Shown here one piece after another: positions 54,376 through 63,654 of a stretch of 64,000 nucleotides of DNA. Source of the DNA: Primorskyibacter flagellatus. GTDB taxonomy: Bacteria; Pseudomonadota; Alphaproteobacteria; Rhodobacterales; Rhodobacteraceae. The notes under the pieces were generated by a model. That model was not told the origin of the DNA. It made no database searches and saw nothing but the letters and a program-made list of their open reading frames with translations. The DNA lies in the NCBI RefSeq assembly GCF_014638275.1, contig NZ_BMFJ01000001.1, positions 2,220,338-2,284,337 of the forward strand. The letters are read 5' to 3'. Made by a program: the position numbers and the translations under genes. How positions within the stretch are numbered: the first letter of the stretch is position 1; the number at the start of each line of letters is the position of its first letter.

Positions 54376-55029
54376 ATGAAGTTCTTCGTCGATACCGCAG
54401 ACGTTCCCGCGATTGCCGAACTCAACGACCTCGGCATGGTCGACGGGGTGACCACCAACCCCTCGCTCATCAAGAAGTCCGGCCGCGATATTCTTGAGGT
54501 CACGAAAGAGATCTGCGACCTCGTCGAGGGCCCGGTCTCTGCCGAAGTCACCGCAACCGACGCGGACACGATGATCGCCGAGGGGCGCAAGCTGGCCAAG
54601 ATCGCCGGCAACATCGCCGTGAAGGTCCCGCTGACCTGGGACGGGCTGAAGGCCTGCAAGGTGCTGACGGAAGAGGGCAACATGGTGAACGTGACGCTCT
54701 GCTTTTCGGCCAACCAGGCGCTGCTGGCGGCCAAGGCGGGGGCGACGTTCATATCTCCGTTCATCGGGCGGCTGGATGACATCAACCTCGACGGGCTGGA
54801 TCTGATCGCCGACATCCGCACGATCTACGATAACTACGGGTACGAGACGGAGATACTCGCGGCCTCGATCAGGACGGTGAACCACATCTCCGACTGCGCG
54901 AAGATCGGGGCGGACGTCATCACCGCACCTCCGGCGGTCATCAAGTCGATGGTCAGCCATCCGCTGACCGACAAGGGGCTGGATGCTTTCCTGGCGGACA
55001 TCAAGGCGGCGAAGATTTCGATTCTGTAA
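54376..55029 (+). CDS. Transaldolase/fructose-6-phosphate aldolase (TalC/FSA type)
   Basis: A small class I aldolase of 217 residues. The Schiff-base Lys is in NIAVKVPLT, and other family motifs are [37 protein letters not shown] and SPFIGRLDD. Such proteins are annotated as probable transaldolase (pentose-phosphate pathway) or fructose-6-phosphate aldolase; the length (about 215) fits TalC/FSA. The two activities cannot be told apart by reading. It is monocistronic, convergent to nothing, and followed by a repeat cluster. Confidence 0.93.
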   Translation: MKFFVDTADVPAIAELNDLGMVDGVTTNPSLIKKSGRDILEVTKEICDLVEGPVSAEVTATDADTMIAEGRKLAKIAGNIAVKVPLTWDGLKACKVLTEEGNMVNVTLCFSANQALLAAKAGATFISPFIGRLDDINLDGLDLIADIRTIYDNYGYETEILAASIRTVNHISDCAKIGADVITAPPAVIKSMVSHPLTDKGLDAFLADIKAAKISIL

Positions 55030-55062
55030 GGCCGAGCGAAGGAACCATCCTCACCGCGCAGG

Positions 55063-55092
55063 GTCATCCTCGGACGTGATCCGAGGATCTCC
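55063..55092. repeat. Dispersed palindromic repeat, copy B
   Basis: Arms ATCCTCGGA (55066-55074) and TCCGAGGAT (55080-55088) around 5 bases. It differs from 25751-25780 at only 2 of 30 positions, both in the spacer. Confidence 0.75.
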
Positions 55093-55101
55093 GGACGCGG
55101 T

Positions 55102-55124
55102 ATCCTCCCGTCAAGCCGGAGGAT
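55102..55124. repeat. Related small palindrome next to copy B
   Basis: ATCCTCC (55102-55108) and GGAGGAT (55118-55124) pair around 9 bases. It resembles half of the longer repeat and suggests the 291-base gap (55030-55320) is built of degenerate copies. Nothing else coding is seen there. Confidence 0.5.
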
Positions 55125-55320
55125 GACGGCCCGCGGGGGTGGCGCGGGGTGACGGGAGAACCTCGGAGCGGGTCCGACGATGACGCGCATCCACGAAGTG
55201 CTACCAAAAGCCCTGTTCCCCTCAGGACTCACCCGGCAGAGATTTTCATCCTGAACAGCATTTGATCCCCACATCGCCGCCGCCTCTGCTATGCTCGGCA
55301 AAAAACGAACCGAGGCAGTG

Positions 55321-56028
55321 ATGACCAGTTCCCCGAACATTGACGCCACCCTGCGCGAGAAGATCCTCGCCGAGCCTGCGGCGATTCTCGACGACCGCGA
55401 CCTGATGCACGCGCTGATCGCGGCCAACGACCGCGCCATCGGCAGCAATGTCGTGGACCTGCGCGGGATCGCGATGGAACGGCTGGAGGCGCGGCTGGAC
55501 CGGCTGGAGGACACGCACCGGTCGGTGATCGCCGCGGCCTACGAGAACCTCGCCGGGACCAACCAGGTGCATCGCGCGGTGCTGCGGATGCTGGACCCGA
55601 TGGATTTCGAAGCCTTCCTGCGCGACCTCGCCGGAGAGGTCGCGGACACGCTTGGCGTGGATCACATGCACCTTGTCCTTGAAACCGTGCAGACCGGCGA
55701 CGACCCGGCGGTGAACCGGCTTGGCGGCGTGCTGCGCGTGGTACGGCCCGGCTTCTGCAACGACTATGCCGACGGCGGGCGCGGGGCGCCGCCGCGGCAG
55801 GTCACGCTGCGGCAGGTGCAGGCGGGCAATCGCACGATCTATGGCGAGGCGGCGGATTACGTGCGCTCGGAGGCCTGCCTGCGGCTCAACTTCGGCCCCG
55901 GGCGGCTGCCGGGGATGCTGGTCATGGGCGCGGAGGATCCGCATCAGTTCACGCCGCAGCACGGAACCGACCTGCTTGGCTTCTTCGCCGGGGTGTTCGA
56001 ACGGCAGATGCGGCGCTGGCTGGACTGA
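55321..56028 (+). CDS. DUF484 family protein
   Basis: A 235-residue cytoplasmic protein of the DUF484 (YigA-like) group, a GAF-like fold. Seen are ILDDRDLMHALIAAN, ERLEARLDRLEDTHRSVI with coiled-coil character, and the end DPHQFTPQHGTDLLGFFAGVFERQM. It ends one base into the xerC start, a pairing also found in enterobacteria. The function is not established. The ATG at 55321 was chosen; the frame is open 10 codons upstream. Confidence 0.88.
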   Translation: MTSSPNIDATLREKILAEPAAILDDRDLMHALIAANDRAIGSNVVDLRGIAMERLEARLDRLEDTHRSVIAAAYENLAGTNQVHRAVLRMLDPMDFEAFLRDLAGEVADTLGVDHMHLVLETVQTGDDPAVNRLGGVLRVVRPGFCNDYADGGRGAPPRQVTLRQVQAGNRTIYGEAADYVRSEACLRLNFGPGRLPGMLVMGAEDPHQFTPQHGTDLLGFFAGVFERQMRRWLD

Positions 56029-56960
56029 TGAGCCTGGCCATTTCCGAAGCGGCGCGCGATGCCCTGGAGGAATGGCTCTCGGGGCTGAAGTCGCTGCGCG
56101 GGGCGTCCCCGGCGACGCTGGATGCCTACCGGCGGGACCTTGCCGATTATCTGTCCTTCATGGCCGGGCATCACGGCGGACCGCAGGGGATCGCGGCGCT
56201 TGGCCGGGTGACGACATCGGACATGCGGGCCTGGATGGCGCGGGAACGCGGCGACGGGCTGGGCGCGCGTTCGCTGGCGCGCAAGCTGTCGGCGGTGAAG
56301 ACCTTCTACCGCTGGCTCGCGCAGCGCGACGGGCTTGAGGTGACGCCGGTGCTGTCGGCGCGCTCACCGAAATACCAGCGCTCCCTCCCGCGGCCGCTGG
56401 CGGTCGATGCGGCGAAATCCGTCATCGACGCGGTCGGCACCGCCGACGGGCCGCCCTGGGTGGCGGCGCGGGATGCGGCGGTCATCACCCTGCTCTACGG
56501 CTGCGGGCTGCGGATTTCGGAGGCGCTGTCGCTGACGGTGGACGACCTGCCGCTTGGCGAGAGCCTGCGCATCACCGGCAAGGGCGGGAAGGAGCGGGTC
56601 GTGCCGCTGATCGCCCCGGCCCGGCGCGCGGTTGAAGCCTACGTGGCCATCCAGCCCCACGTGGTGACGCCCGGTGTGCCCCTGTTCCGTGCGGTGCGCG
56701 GCGGGGCCCTGTCGGCCCGGACTGTGCAGAAGGCCATGGCGCAGGCACGCATGGCGCTTGGCCTGCCGTCCTCTGCCACGCCGCATGCGATGCGCCATTC
56801 CTTCGCGACCCATCTGCTGAGCGCGGGCGGGGACCTGCGGTCTATCCAGGATCTGCTTGGCCATGCCTCACTGTCGACCACGCAGGTCTATACGGCGGTG
56901 GACACGGCGCGGCTGATGGAGGTGTACGAGGCGAGCCATCCGCGGGCGAAGGCACGGTAA
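56028..56960 (+). CDS. xerC: Tyrosine recombinase XerC
   Basis: XerC, with XerD, resolves chromosome dimers at dif. The 310-residue protein has an N-terminal SAM-like core-binding domain (SPATLDAYRRDLADYL) and a catalytic domain with the first Arg in GCGLRISEAL, the Lys in GKGGKER, HAMRHSFATHLL (His-x-x-Arg), LLGHASLSTTQVY with the second His, and the nucleophile Tyr in TTQVYTAVD. It overlaps the DUF484 stop by one base. No dif site is recognised nearby. Confidence 0.94.
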   Translation: MSLAISEAARDALEEWLSGLKSLRGASPATLDAYRRDLADYLSFMAGHHGGPQGIAALGRVTTSDMRAWMARERGDGLGARSLARKLSAVKTFYRWLAQRDGLEVTPVLSARSPKYQRSLPRPLAVDAAKSVIDAVGTADGPPWVAARDAAVITLLYGCGLRISEALSLTVDDLPLGESLRITGKGGKERVVPLIAPARRAVEAYVAIQPHVVTPGVPLFRAVRGGALSARTVQKAMAQARMALGLPSSATPHAMRHSFATHLLSAGGDLRSIQDLLGHASLSTTQVYTAVDTARLMEVYEASHPRAKAR

Positions 56961-56979
56961 CGGGCGGCCCTCGCGTGGC

Positions 56980-57045
56980 GTCATCCACCGGCTTGACCGG
57001 GGAGGCTCCCCGGCATGAAGTCCTTGGATCATGCCCGGGGATGAC
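56980..57045. repeat. Imperfect inverted repeat after xerC
   Basis: GTCATCC at 56980-56986 pairs with GGATGAC at 57039-57045, with further CCGG/GGCC-type pairing inside. It resembles the ATCCTCGG-type repeats in style but has a longer interior. It lies between xerC and a convergent hydrolase gene. Confidence 0.4.
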
Positions 57046-57060
57046 CGCGGCGCAGGTACT

Positions 57061-57768
57061 TCACGCCGCCGCGGGGACTGTCTCCAGCCAGTCCGCCAGA
57101 ACGTCTGAAACCGCCAGCGGGTCCTCCAGCGTCGGCAGGTGGCCGCAGCTGTCGAGACAGGCGTAGCTCGACAGCGGTGCGAGTTCCGCCATGAAGGCCT
57201 GCCGTTTTGGCGTGACCAGGGTGTCGTGGCGGCCGGCGATGATCTGCACCGGGCAGGTCGCGCGGTAAAGCGTTGACTGGTGATCCTTGCGCCGTTGCAG
57301 CGCGCGGGTGTGGGTCTGAAAGCCGGACAGGCCCCTTTCCATCGCCATCTCGGTATAATACTCCACCACCCCGGCGCGGGCCGGTCCCGGTGCCAGAGTC
57401 TCGGACGGGAGGGTGGCGCGGATGGCTTCCTCAAGACGCCCGGCGCGGGCCCGGATCAGCAGCGGCTCCCGGTCGGCGGAGACCTGCGGCGGGTCGGGAA
57501 AGACATCGGTGGAGATCAGGCAGAGCCGCTTCACCCGCTCCGGCGCCTTCCGCAGGATGTCGAGCGCCACGGTCCCGCCAAGCGACGCGCCGACCAGCAC
57601 GAAGCGCGGCGGCAAGTTGGGCAGCAGGGCGGAAGCCATTTCCTCGCACCGTTCGCCGATCAGGGGGGCGTGGATGACGATGTGATCGCGGGACAGGGCA
57701 AAGGCCTGCGCGAGAAAAAGTCTCTGATCGCTGAGGTATCCCGGAAGGAATACGATCGGAACCGACAT
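57061..57768 (-). CDS. Alpha/beta hydrolase
   Basis: A 235-residue alpha/beta hydrolase. The nucleophile elbow is VGASLGGTVA, the oxyanion region is FLPGYLSDQR, and the C-terminal His is in DSCGHLPTLEDP; an Asp is in AGRHDTLVTP. The lid is short. The substrate is unknown. It is separated from the next hydrolase gene by 70 bases on the same strand. Confidence 0.9.
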   Translation of the reverse strand: MSVPIVFLPGYLSDQRLFLAQAFALSRDHIVIHAPLIGERCEEMASALLPNLPPRFVLVGASLGGTVALDILRKAPERVKRLCLISTDVFPDPPQVSADREPLLIRARAGRLEEAIRATLPSETLAPGPARAGVVEYYTEMAMERGLSGFQTHTRALQRRKDHQSTLYRATCPVQIIAGRHDTLVTPKRQAFMAELAPLSSYACLDSCGHLPTLEDPLAVSDVLADWLETVPAAA

Positions 57769-57838
57769 GGAAGGCCTGCTCTGCCCCTTTTTGTGGGAAT
57801 CGTCGCATATCTGGGCAGCAGGTCAAGCCCCGCGGGCG

Positions 57839-58597
57839 TTATCTTTCTGCAATTGCGGCGGAAACCTGCATGACCATATCCTCGATCAGCGTCAGGCATT
57901 CGGGTGTGGAAAAGCGGTGGTCGGCCCCCTTCACCAGCGTCAGGCGGATGTCGGGGCCGGTCGCCCGGTCCATCAGACGGTGCGCGACCGACAGGTCGAC
58001 GTCGGCGTCGGCGGTGCCCATGAGGAAACGGGTCGGAAAGGGCAGCGGGACGGGCGCGCGCAGCAGCAGGTGGTTGCGGCCGTCCTCGATCAGTTTCTTC
58101 GTGATGATGTAGGGCTCGCCGTATTCCGAGGGCAGCGCGACCTGTTCGACCATCTCGAGCGCGGTGCGCTGCGCCTCGTCGAAGCCGGCCCACATGCTGT
58201 CCTCCGTGAAGTCGGGGGCGGCGGCGATGGTGACAAGCCCGGCGATGCGGTCGGGGATGCGGCGGGTCATCAGGAGCGAGATCCAGCCGCCCATTGAAGA
58301 CCCGACGAGGATCTGCGGGCCCTTGGTCAGCGCCTCTATCGCGGCCTCCGCGTCCTCGGCCCAGTCGCCGATGCAGCCGGCGGTGAATTCTCCGTCGCTT
58401 TCGCCGTGACCGGAATAGTCGAAGCGCAGGAAGGCCCGGCCCTCGCGTTTCGCCCAGTCCTCTAGCGCGACGGCCTTGGTCCCCTTCATGTCCGACTTGA
58501 ACCCGCCGAGGAAGATCACCCCCGGCCCGTCGCCTTCGGTGCGCCGGTAGGCGATGCGGCGGCCCTGCGGCGTGCTGAGGTATGCGGGGTCGGTCAT
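57839..58597 (-). CDS. Alpha/beta hydrolase (serine esterase/thioesterase type)
   Basis: A 252-residue alpha/beta hydrolase: [13 protein letters not shown], nucleophile elbow [11 protein letters not shown], and the catalytic Asp and His in [10 protein letters not shown] and [12 protein letters not shown]. The Gly-His-Gly and GSSMGG pattern resembles the ABHD10/palmitoyl-thioesterase-like group but no substrate can be assigned. The ATG at 58597 has AGGGAGAG upstream; the frame is open 47 codons earlier. Confidence 0.9.
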   Translation of the reverse strand: MTDPAYLSTPQGRRIAYRRTEGDGPGVIFLGGFKSDMKGTKAVALEDWAKREGRAFLRFDYSGHGESDGEFTAGCIGDWAEDAEAAIEALTKGPQILVGSSMGGWISLLMTRRIPDRIAGLVTIAAAPDFTEDSMWAGFDEAQRTALEMVEQVALPSEYGEPYIITKKLIEDGRNHLLLRAPVPLPFPTRFLMGTADADVDLSVAHRLMDRATGPDIRLTLVKGADHRFSTPECLTLIEDMVMQVSAAIAER

Positions 58598-58656
58598 GTC
58601 GCTCTCCCTGTCGTCGCGCGGGACGGGTGTGCCACGGGCGGGGGCGCGGTGCAATG

Positions 58657-59925
58657 TCAGGTCTTCTCGACCTCCCGCAGGGTCAGGGCAAGCGCGCCGC
58701 CCGCCGCCGCCATCGCCGCAAAGCCCGCCACCGCCCATTCCGGCGCGACGGTGCCGAGGGTTCCACCGAAAGCGCCGACCGCCAGAAGGATCAGCCCGAT
58801 GGAGAGGTTCGCCACGGCGGCATAGGTGGCGCGGTCGTCTACCGGCGACATGTCCACGAGGTAGGTGGACCGCCCCTGCCGGACCCCGTGGTACGCCAGC
58901 ATCAGCACGAAAAGCACCGCCGGACCGGCCCAGGCGGTTGTGGCGAGGCCCAGTGCGGCCAGCCCCAACATCGCCGCCAGCGAAGTTGCCGCGATCGCCC
59001 CGGTCAGCGCCAGCACGATGCGGGAGGAGCGGTCGGACAACCGCCCCCAGACAAAGGAGCTGAGGAAGGAGGCCAGTGCGGAGGCCAGCACAAGCGCGCC
59101 GAGCTGGGAAAGCACGGTTTCGCCTTCTCCGGTCAGGACGACGATCCAGGGCGGGGCGAGCGCTGTGGAAACGAGCAGGCCGCGCACGAGGATGAATCGG
59201 CGCAGCGTGGCGTCCCGGCGCAGGACCGTGATGACCGGCGGGAAGGTTGCATCGGGATCAGGTTCCGCCTCCGGCTCCTCGAGCCGGGAGAACAGCGCGG
59301 CGGCGGTGAGCCAGAGCAGACCGGCAAGGGCGATGGCGATCAGCACCGGCGCGCGGTCCTGCAACAGGCCCGAGACAAGCAGAAGCGCGAAGATCACCAC
59401 CCCGGCGGAGGCGACCGATCCGGCCAGCCCCGTCACCGCCCCGCGCCGGGTCTTTTCCACCGTGCGCCCCAGAACGTCCTTTGTCGAAACCGAACAGGCG
59501 GCGCGGGACACCGCCAGCAGGGCGAGCAGGCCGCAGATGGCCAGCCCCGCAGCCATTCCTTCCAGCAGAAGACCCGCCGCCGCGATTCCGAGGGCGGAAA
59601 TCCCCTGCCCCGCCGACCCGGCAACCCAGATCCATTTGCGCTGACGCATCCGGTCCGTCAGCCCGGCAAAGATCACCTGCGGCAACAGCGCCCCGGCTTC
59701 CCGGATCGGCACCAGCGCGGCGGCCAGCGCGCCGGGCGCGCCGAGGGCGGTAATCAGCCAGCTGAGAACGAGCTTGGGGTCGATCAGCCCGTCGGCAACC
59801 TTAGTCAGGCTGAAGGAGCCGACGAAGCGAAGGCCGTTCCGGGCCTCCTGCGGGTCGGATGTGTCCTCCGCTCCGGTGATGCGGGAGAACAGGCTGCCGG
59901 GGCCGGTGTCGTCTGTGGCGGTCAT
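58657..59925 (-). CDS. MFS transporter of unknown substrate
   Basis: A 422-residue membrane protein with about 12 predicted helices. Between helices 2 and 3 there is [14 protein letters not shown], an MFS motif A variant (GxLaDrxGrR-like), and [15 protein letters not shown] is the mirrored motif in the second half. Two starts are possible: ATG at 59925 with GGAGAGA, or ATG at 59943 with GGGAGG. It is divergent from thrS. Substrate unknown; not clearly a drug pump. Confidence 0.85.
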   Translation of the reverse strand: MTATDDTGPGSLFSRITGAEDTSDPQEARNGLRFVGSFSLTKVADGLIDPKLVLSWLITALGAPGALAAALVPIREAGALLPQVIFAGLTDRMRQRKWIWVAGSAGQGISALGIAAAGLLLEGMAAGLAICGLLALLAVSRAACSVSTKDVLGRTVEKTRRGAVTGLAGSVASAGVVIFALLLVSGLLQDRAPVLIAIALAGLLWLTAAALFSRLEEPEAEPDPDATFPPVITVLRRDATLRRFILVRGLLVSTALAPPWIVVLTGEGETVLSQLGALVLASALASFLSSFVWGRLSDRSSRIVLALTGAIAATSLAAMLGLAALGLATTAWAGPAVLFVLMLAYHGVRQGRSTYLVDMSPVDDRATYAAVANLSIGLILLAVGAFGGTLGTVAPEWAVAGFAAMAAAGGALALTLREVEKT

Positions 59926-60048
59926 GTCTCTCTCCGTTTTCATCACGCCTCCCGGCTTGACTTGTCCGGAGCAGCGATTCACTTAGGGCGGACCGACATA
60001 CCCGCAACCGGGCGTTCCGTGGGCGCCAAACCGACGAGGAGGACTCTC

Positions 60049-61995
60049 ATGTCCCAGATCACCCTCACCTTCCCCGATGGCAATACGCGCGAGGTCCCTG
60101 CCGGGATCACTCCGGCGCAGGTGGCGTCGGATATTTCGACCTCTCTCGGCAAGAAGGCGATCAGCGCGACCGTCAACGGCGCGCATTACGACCTCCAGTG
60201 GCCGATCGAGGGCAATGCCTCCATCGCGATCCACACGCTGCAGGACGACGCGCAGGCGCTGGAACTGATCCGTCACGACCTTGCGCACATCATGGCGCGG
60301 GCGGTGCAGGAGATCTGGCCGGACGTGAAAGTCACCATCGGGCCGGTCCGCGACTACGGGTGGTTCTACGACTTCGACCGGGCAGAGCCCTTTACGCCCG
60401 AGGACCTCGGCCAGATCGAGGCGAAGATGAAGGAGATCATCAACGCCCGCGACGCAGTGAAGACCGAAGTGTGGGACCGCGCCCGCGCCCGCAAGCACTA
60501 CGAGGATACGGGCGAACCCTACAAGGTCGAGCTGTTGGATCGCATTCCGGGCGACGAACCGATCCGGATGTACTGGCACGGCGACTGGCAGGACCTCTGC
60601 CGGGGGCCGCATCTGCAATCGACGGGTCAGGTTCCGGCGGATGCGTTCAAGCTGACCCACGTCGCCGGGGCCTACTGGCTTGGGGATTCCTCCCGCCCGA
60701 TGCTCCAGCGGATCTACGGCGTGGCGTTCAAGAATCGCGACGCGCTCAAGGCGCACATGACCATGCTGGAGGAGGCCGCAAAGCGCGATCACCGCAAGCT
60801 GGGCCGCGAAATGAACCTGTTCCACATGCAGGAGGAGGCTCCCGGGCAGGTCTTCTGGCACCCGAACGGCTGGACGATCTACACGACGCTTCAGGACTAC
60901 ATGCGCCGCAAGCAGCGCAAGGGCGGCTACGTGGAGGTCAACACGCCGCAGGTGGTGAACCGCAAGCTCTGGGAGGCCTCGGGCCACTGGGAGAACTATC
61001 AGGAAAACATGTTCATCGTCGAAGTGGACGAGGATCACGCGCGGGAAAAGACGATCAACGCGCTCAAGCCGATGAACTGCCCCTGTCACGTTCAGGTCTT
61101 CAACCACGGCATGAAGTCCTACCGCGACCTGCCGCTGCGCATGGCCGAATTCGGGTCGTGCAACCGGTATGAACCCTCGGGCGCGCTGCACGGGATCATG
61201 CGGGTGCGGGGCTTCACGCAGGACGACGGGCATATCTTCGCAACGGACGATCAGATCGAGTCGGAATGCGCGCGGTTCATCGCCTTTCTCGCCGAGATCT
61301 ACGATGACCTCGGCTTCCACGACTGGACGATCAAGCTGTCCACCCGCCCCGAGAAACGTGTCGGCAGCGAGGAAAGCTGGGACCGGGTCGAGGCGGCGCT
61401 CGGCAATGCCTGCAAGGCGGCCGGCTATGACTATGAGCTGCTGGAGGGCGAAGGTGCCTTCTATGGTCCGAAGCTGGAATTCACCCTGACCGATGCGATC
61501 GGCCGGGAATGGCAGTGCGGCACCTTCCAGGTCGACCCGAACCTGCCCGAACGGCTGGATGCGGAATATGTCGGCGCGGACGGTGAAAAGCACCGGCCCG
61601 TGATGCTGCACCGCGCCGTGCTCGGCTCGTTCGAGCGGTTCATCGGGATCCTGATCGAGAACTCGGAAGGCAAGCTGCCGCTGTGGCTGGCGCCGCGGCA
61701 GGTCGTCGTGGCCTCCATCGTGTCGGACGCGGACGCCTACTGCCTTGAAGTGGTGGACGCGCTGAAGGCCGCCGGTATCCGGGCCGAGGCCGACCTGCGG
61801 AACGAGAAGATCAACTACAAGATCCGCGAGCATTCGGTCGGCAAGGTGCCCTATATCCTTGCCTGCGGGATGAAGGAGGTCGAAGAGCGCACGGTCTCCG
61901 TGAGGAAACTGGGCGAGAAGCAGACCTTCGGCGCCGGTCTGGACGAGATCGTCACGCGGCTTCGGGGTGAAGCGGCGGCACCGGATCAGCGGTAG
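60049..61995 (+). CDS. thrS: Threonyl-tRNA synthetase
   Basis: ThrS charges tRNA(Thr). The 648-residue protein has the N-terminal TGS domain ([17 protein letters not shown]), the editing domain ([20 protein letters not shown], where the His and the later Cys are family landmarks), class II core with [10 protein letters not shown] (zinc Cys) and motifs 2 and 3 ([24 protein letters not shown] and [17 protein letters not shown]). The C-terminal anticodon-binding domain has [23 protein letters not shown] precedes the ATG at 60049. The frame stays open far upstream but that part is antisense to the MFS gene. Confidence 0.98.
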   Translation: MSQITLTFPDGNTREVPAGITPAQVASDISTSLGKKAISATVNGAHYDLQWPIEGNASIAIHTLQDDAQALELIRHDLAHIMARAVQEIWPDVKVTIGPVRDYGWFYDFDRAEPFTPEDLGQIEAKMKEIINARDAVKTEVWDRARARKHYEDTGEPYKVELLDRIPGDEPIRMYWHGDWQDLCRGPHLQSTGQVPADAFKLTHVAGAYWLGDSSRPMLQRIYGVAFKNRDALKAHMTMLEEAAKRDHRKLGREMNLFHMQEEAPGQVFWHPNGWTIYTTLQDYMRRKQRKGGYVEVNTPQVVNRKLWEASGHWENYQENMFIVEVDEDHAREKTINALKPMNCPCHVQVFNHGMKSYRDLPLRMAEFGSCNRYEPSGALHGIMRVRGFTQDDGHIFATDDQIESECARFIAFLAEIYDDLGFHDWTIKLSTRPEKRVGSEESWDRVEAALGNACKAAGYDYELLEGEGAFYGPKLEFTLTDAIGREWQCGTFQVDPNLPERLDAEYVGADGEKHRPVMLHRAVLGSFERFIGILIENSEGKLPLWLAPRQVVVASIVSDADAYCLEVVDALKAAGIRAEADLRNEKINYKIREHSVGKVPYILACGMKEVEERTVSVRKLGEKQTFGAGLDEIVTRLRGEAAAPDQR

Positions 61996-62009
61996 CGGCA
62001 TCGCACCGG

Positions 62010-62040
62010 AAAGGGGGCCACGAAGGCCCCCTTTGCATTT
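62010..62040 (+). terminator. Terminator after thrS
   Basis: A perfect 10-bp stem AAAGGGGGCC/GGCCCCCTTT with loop ACGAA, followed by T-rich sequence. It lies 14 bases after the stop. Confidence 0.93.
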
Positions 62041-62069
62041 GCATGAGCGGCTTCAGGGCGCCCCGCCTC

Positions 62070-62942
62070 TCAGGCAGCGACGGCGATTCCGTCGAGGTCG
62101 CGCATCGCCACATCGTCCAGCGCGACCCCGGCCGCAGCGATAATATCGTGCAGATGCGTGACCGAAGATGTGCCGGGGATCAGCAGGATGTTCGGAGACC
62201 GCCGCAGCAGCCAGGCCAGCGCCACCTGCCGGGACGATGCGCCGACACGCGCGGCGATCTCGGACAGGCGGGTGGACTGCAGCGGGGCGAAACCTCCGAG
62301 CGGGAAGTAGGGCACGAAGGCGATGCCATCTCGTGCGAGCGCATCGACAAGCGCATCCTCCGCCCGGCTGGCAATGTTGTAGAGGTTCTGTACGCAGACG
62401 ATGTCCACCATGCTCCGCGCCTCGGCCACCTGTGCGGGTGTGGCGTTGGAGATGCCGATGTGGCGGACCAGACCCTCGCGCTGCAGGTCGGCGAGGGCCA
62501 AGACCTGTTCCGCGACCGATCCTTCTGCGGTGCTCATGGCCGAGGCCATGACGCGCAGGTTTACCACGTCCAGCGCCTCGAGCCCGAGGTTCGTCAAGTT
62601 GTCGTGGACCGCCTGCCGCAGCTCCTTGGGGCTGTCAGCGCGCAGCCAGCCGCCTGCGGCGTCGCGCCGTGCGCCGATCTTGGTGACCAGCGTCAGGTCG
62701 TCGGGATAGGGGTGCAGCGCCTCGCGGATCAGACAGTTGGTCTGGTGCGGGCCGTAAAAATCGCTGGTGTCGATATGGGTGATCCCTGCGTCCAGCGCGG
62801 CGCGCAGCACAGCCTTGGCGGATGCGGGGTCCTTCGGCGGACCGAAGGCACGGGGACCGGACAGCTGCATGGCGCCATATCCCATACGCGTCACACTGCG
62901 GTCGCCAAGGCGGAAGGTGCCGGATGTCTCTGCGGGTTTCAT
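62070..62942 (-). CDS. Aldo-keto reductase
   Basis: A 290-residue NADPH-type aldo-keto reductase. The catalytic Asp and Tyr are in HIDTSDFYGPHQ, the Lys in LVTKIGAR. The usual catalytic His (in QLH) is replaced in VVNLRVMAS by Arg, as in the PdxI/YdbC-like group that reduces pyridoxal. The C-terminal NADPH site is IPGTSSVTHL. It is divergent from a TetR regulator across a small palindrome, suggesting local control. The ATG at 62942 has AAGGAA upstream. Confidence 0.9.
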   Translation of the reverse strand: MKPAETSGTFRLGDRSVTRMGYGAMQLSGPRAFGPPKDPASAKAVLRAALDAGITHIDTSDFYGPHQTNCLIREALHPYPDDLTLVTKIGARRDAAGGWLRADSPKELRQAVHDNLTNLGLEALDVVNLRVMASAMSTAEGSVAEQVLALADLQREGLVRHIGISNATPAQVAEARSMVDIVCVQNLYNIASRAEDALVDALARDGIAFVPYFPLGGFAPLQSTRLSEIAARVGASSRQVALAWLLRRSPNILLIPGTSSVTHLHDIIAAAGVALDDVAMRDLDGIAVAA

Positions 62943-62981
62943 GAGCTGTTCCTTTCGTGCCAGCCGTGTGCGACAGATATA

Positions 62982-62995
62982 TGAAGCAACCTTCA
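62982..62995. promoter_or_regulatory. Palindrome between the aldo-keto reductase and TetR genes
   Basis: TGAAG-CAAC-CTTCA, a 14-base inverted repeat with 5-base arms, lies 40 bases from the reductase start and 32 from the TetR start. It is the natural candidate operator of the TetR protein. Confidence 0.42.
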
Positions 62996-63026
62996 CATTC
63001 TGAATTCGCATTCCATGGTCCCCGAG

Positions 63027-63644
63027 ATGACCGACCTAAACCCCCGGAAAGCCCCGGTTCAGCGACGCTCCGCCGCCACGGTGGAGGCGCTGCACACGGC
63101 GGCGATTCAGGTTCTGGTGCGCGAGGGTCTCGCCCGCTGCACGACGACGCGCGTGGCAGAGCGGGCCGGGGCGTCGGTCGGCAGCCTGTACCAGTATTAT
63201 CCGAACCGCGACGCGCTGCTGTCGGCGGTGCTGGAGGAGCATCTGACAAGGGTCGCGGATGCCGTGGCCGGGGCCTGCATCGCAGCACGCGGCTGTCCGA
63301 TCGGCGAGATGGCGGGGACGCTGGTGCGGGCCCTGCTGTCCGCGAAGCTGGCGGATCGGGAGGAGTCGCGCGCCCTGTACTCGGTGGCGGGGGAACGCGG
63401 CGGGCCGATGCTGGTGCGGGCGGCGCATGACCGGATGATCGCCGACGTGGCGTGCCTGCTCAAGACCGCGCCGGACCGGAGGGTGCGGCAGCCGGAGGTT
63501 GTGGCCTCCGTCCTGCTGAATGCCTTGTTCGGGCCGATCACCTCTGTCCTGAAGGACCAGACGCCCGCCCGGCTCGAGGCGCATCTGGAGGCGGAACTGA
63601 TCCGCGTCGCCTCGTCCTACCTGAGAGCCGCGCCGACCGGTTGA
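63027..63644 (+). CDS. TetR-family transcriptional regulator
   Basis: A 205-residue regulator with the N-terminal TetR helix-turn-helix: CTTTRVAERAGASVGSLYQYYPNRDALL is the recognition region and adjoining helix. The C-terminal ligand domain is poorly conserved, as usual. It is divergent from the aldo-keto reductase and probably controls it. The ATG at 63027 is taken; an ATG at 63015 is the alternative and neither has a strong ribosome-binding site. Confidence 0.86.
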   Translation: MTDLNPRKAPVQRRSAATVEALHTAAIQVLVREGLARCTTTRVAERAGASVGSLYQYYPNRDALLSAVLEEHLTRVADAVAGACIAARGCPIGEMAGTLVRALLSAKLADREESRALYSVAGERGGPMLVRAAHDRMIADVACLLKTAPDRRVRQPEVVASVLLNALFGPITSVLKDQTPARLEAHLEAELIRVASSYLRAAPTG

Positions 63645-63654
63645 CGCCGCCGGC

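Noticed and set aside
58582..60048. Long N-terminal extension of the threonyl-tRNA synthetase frame
   Set aside because: It is antisense to an MFS gene. The real start has GAGGAGGA and begins the TGS domain at 60049.
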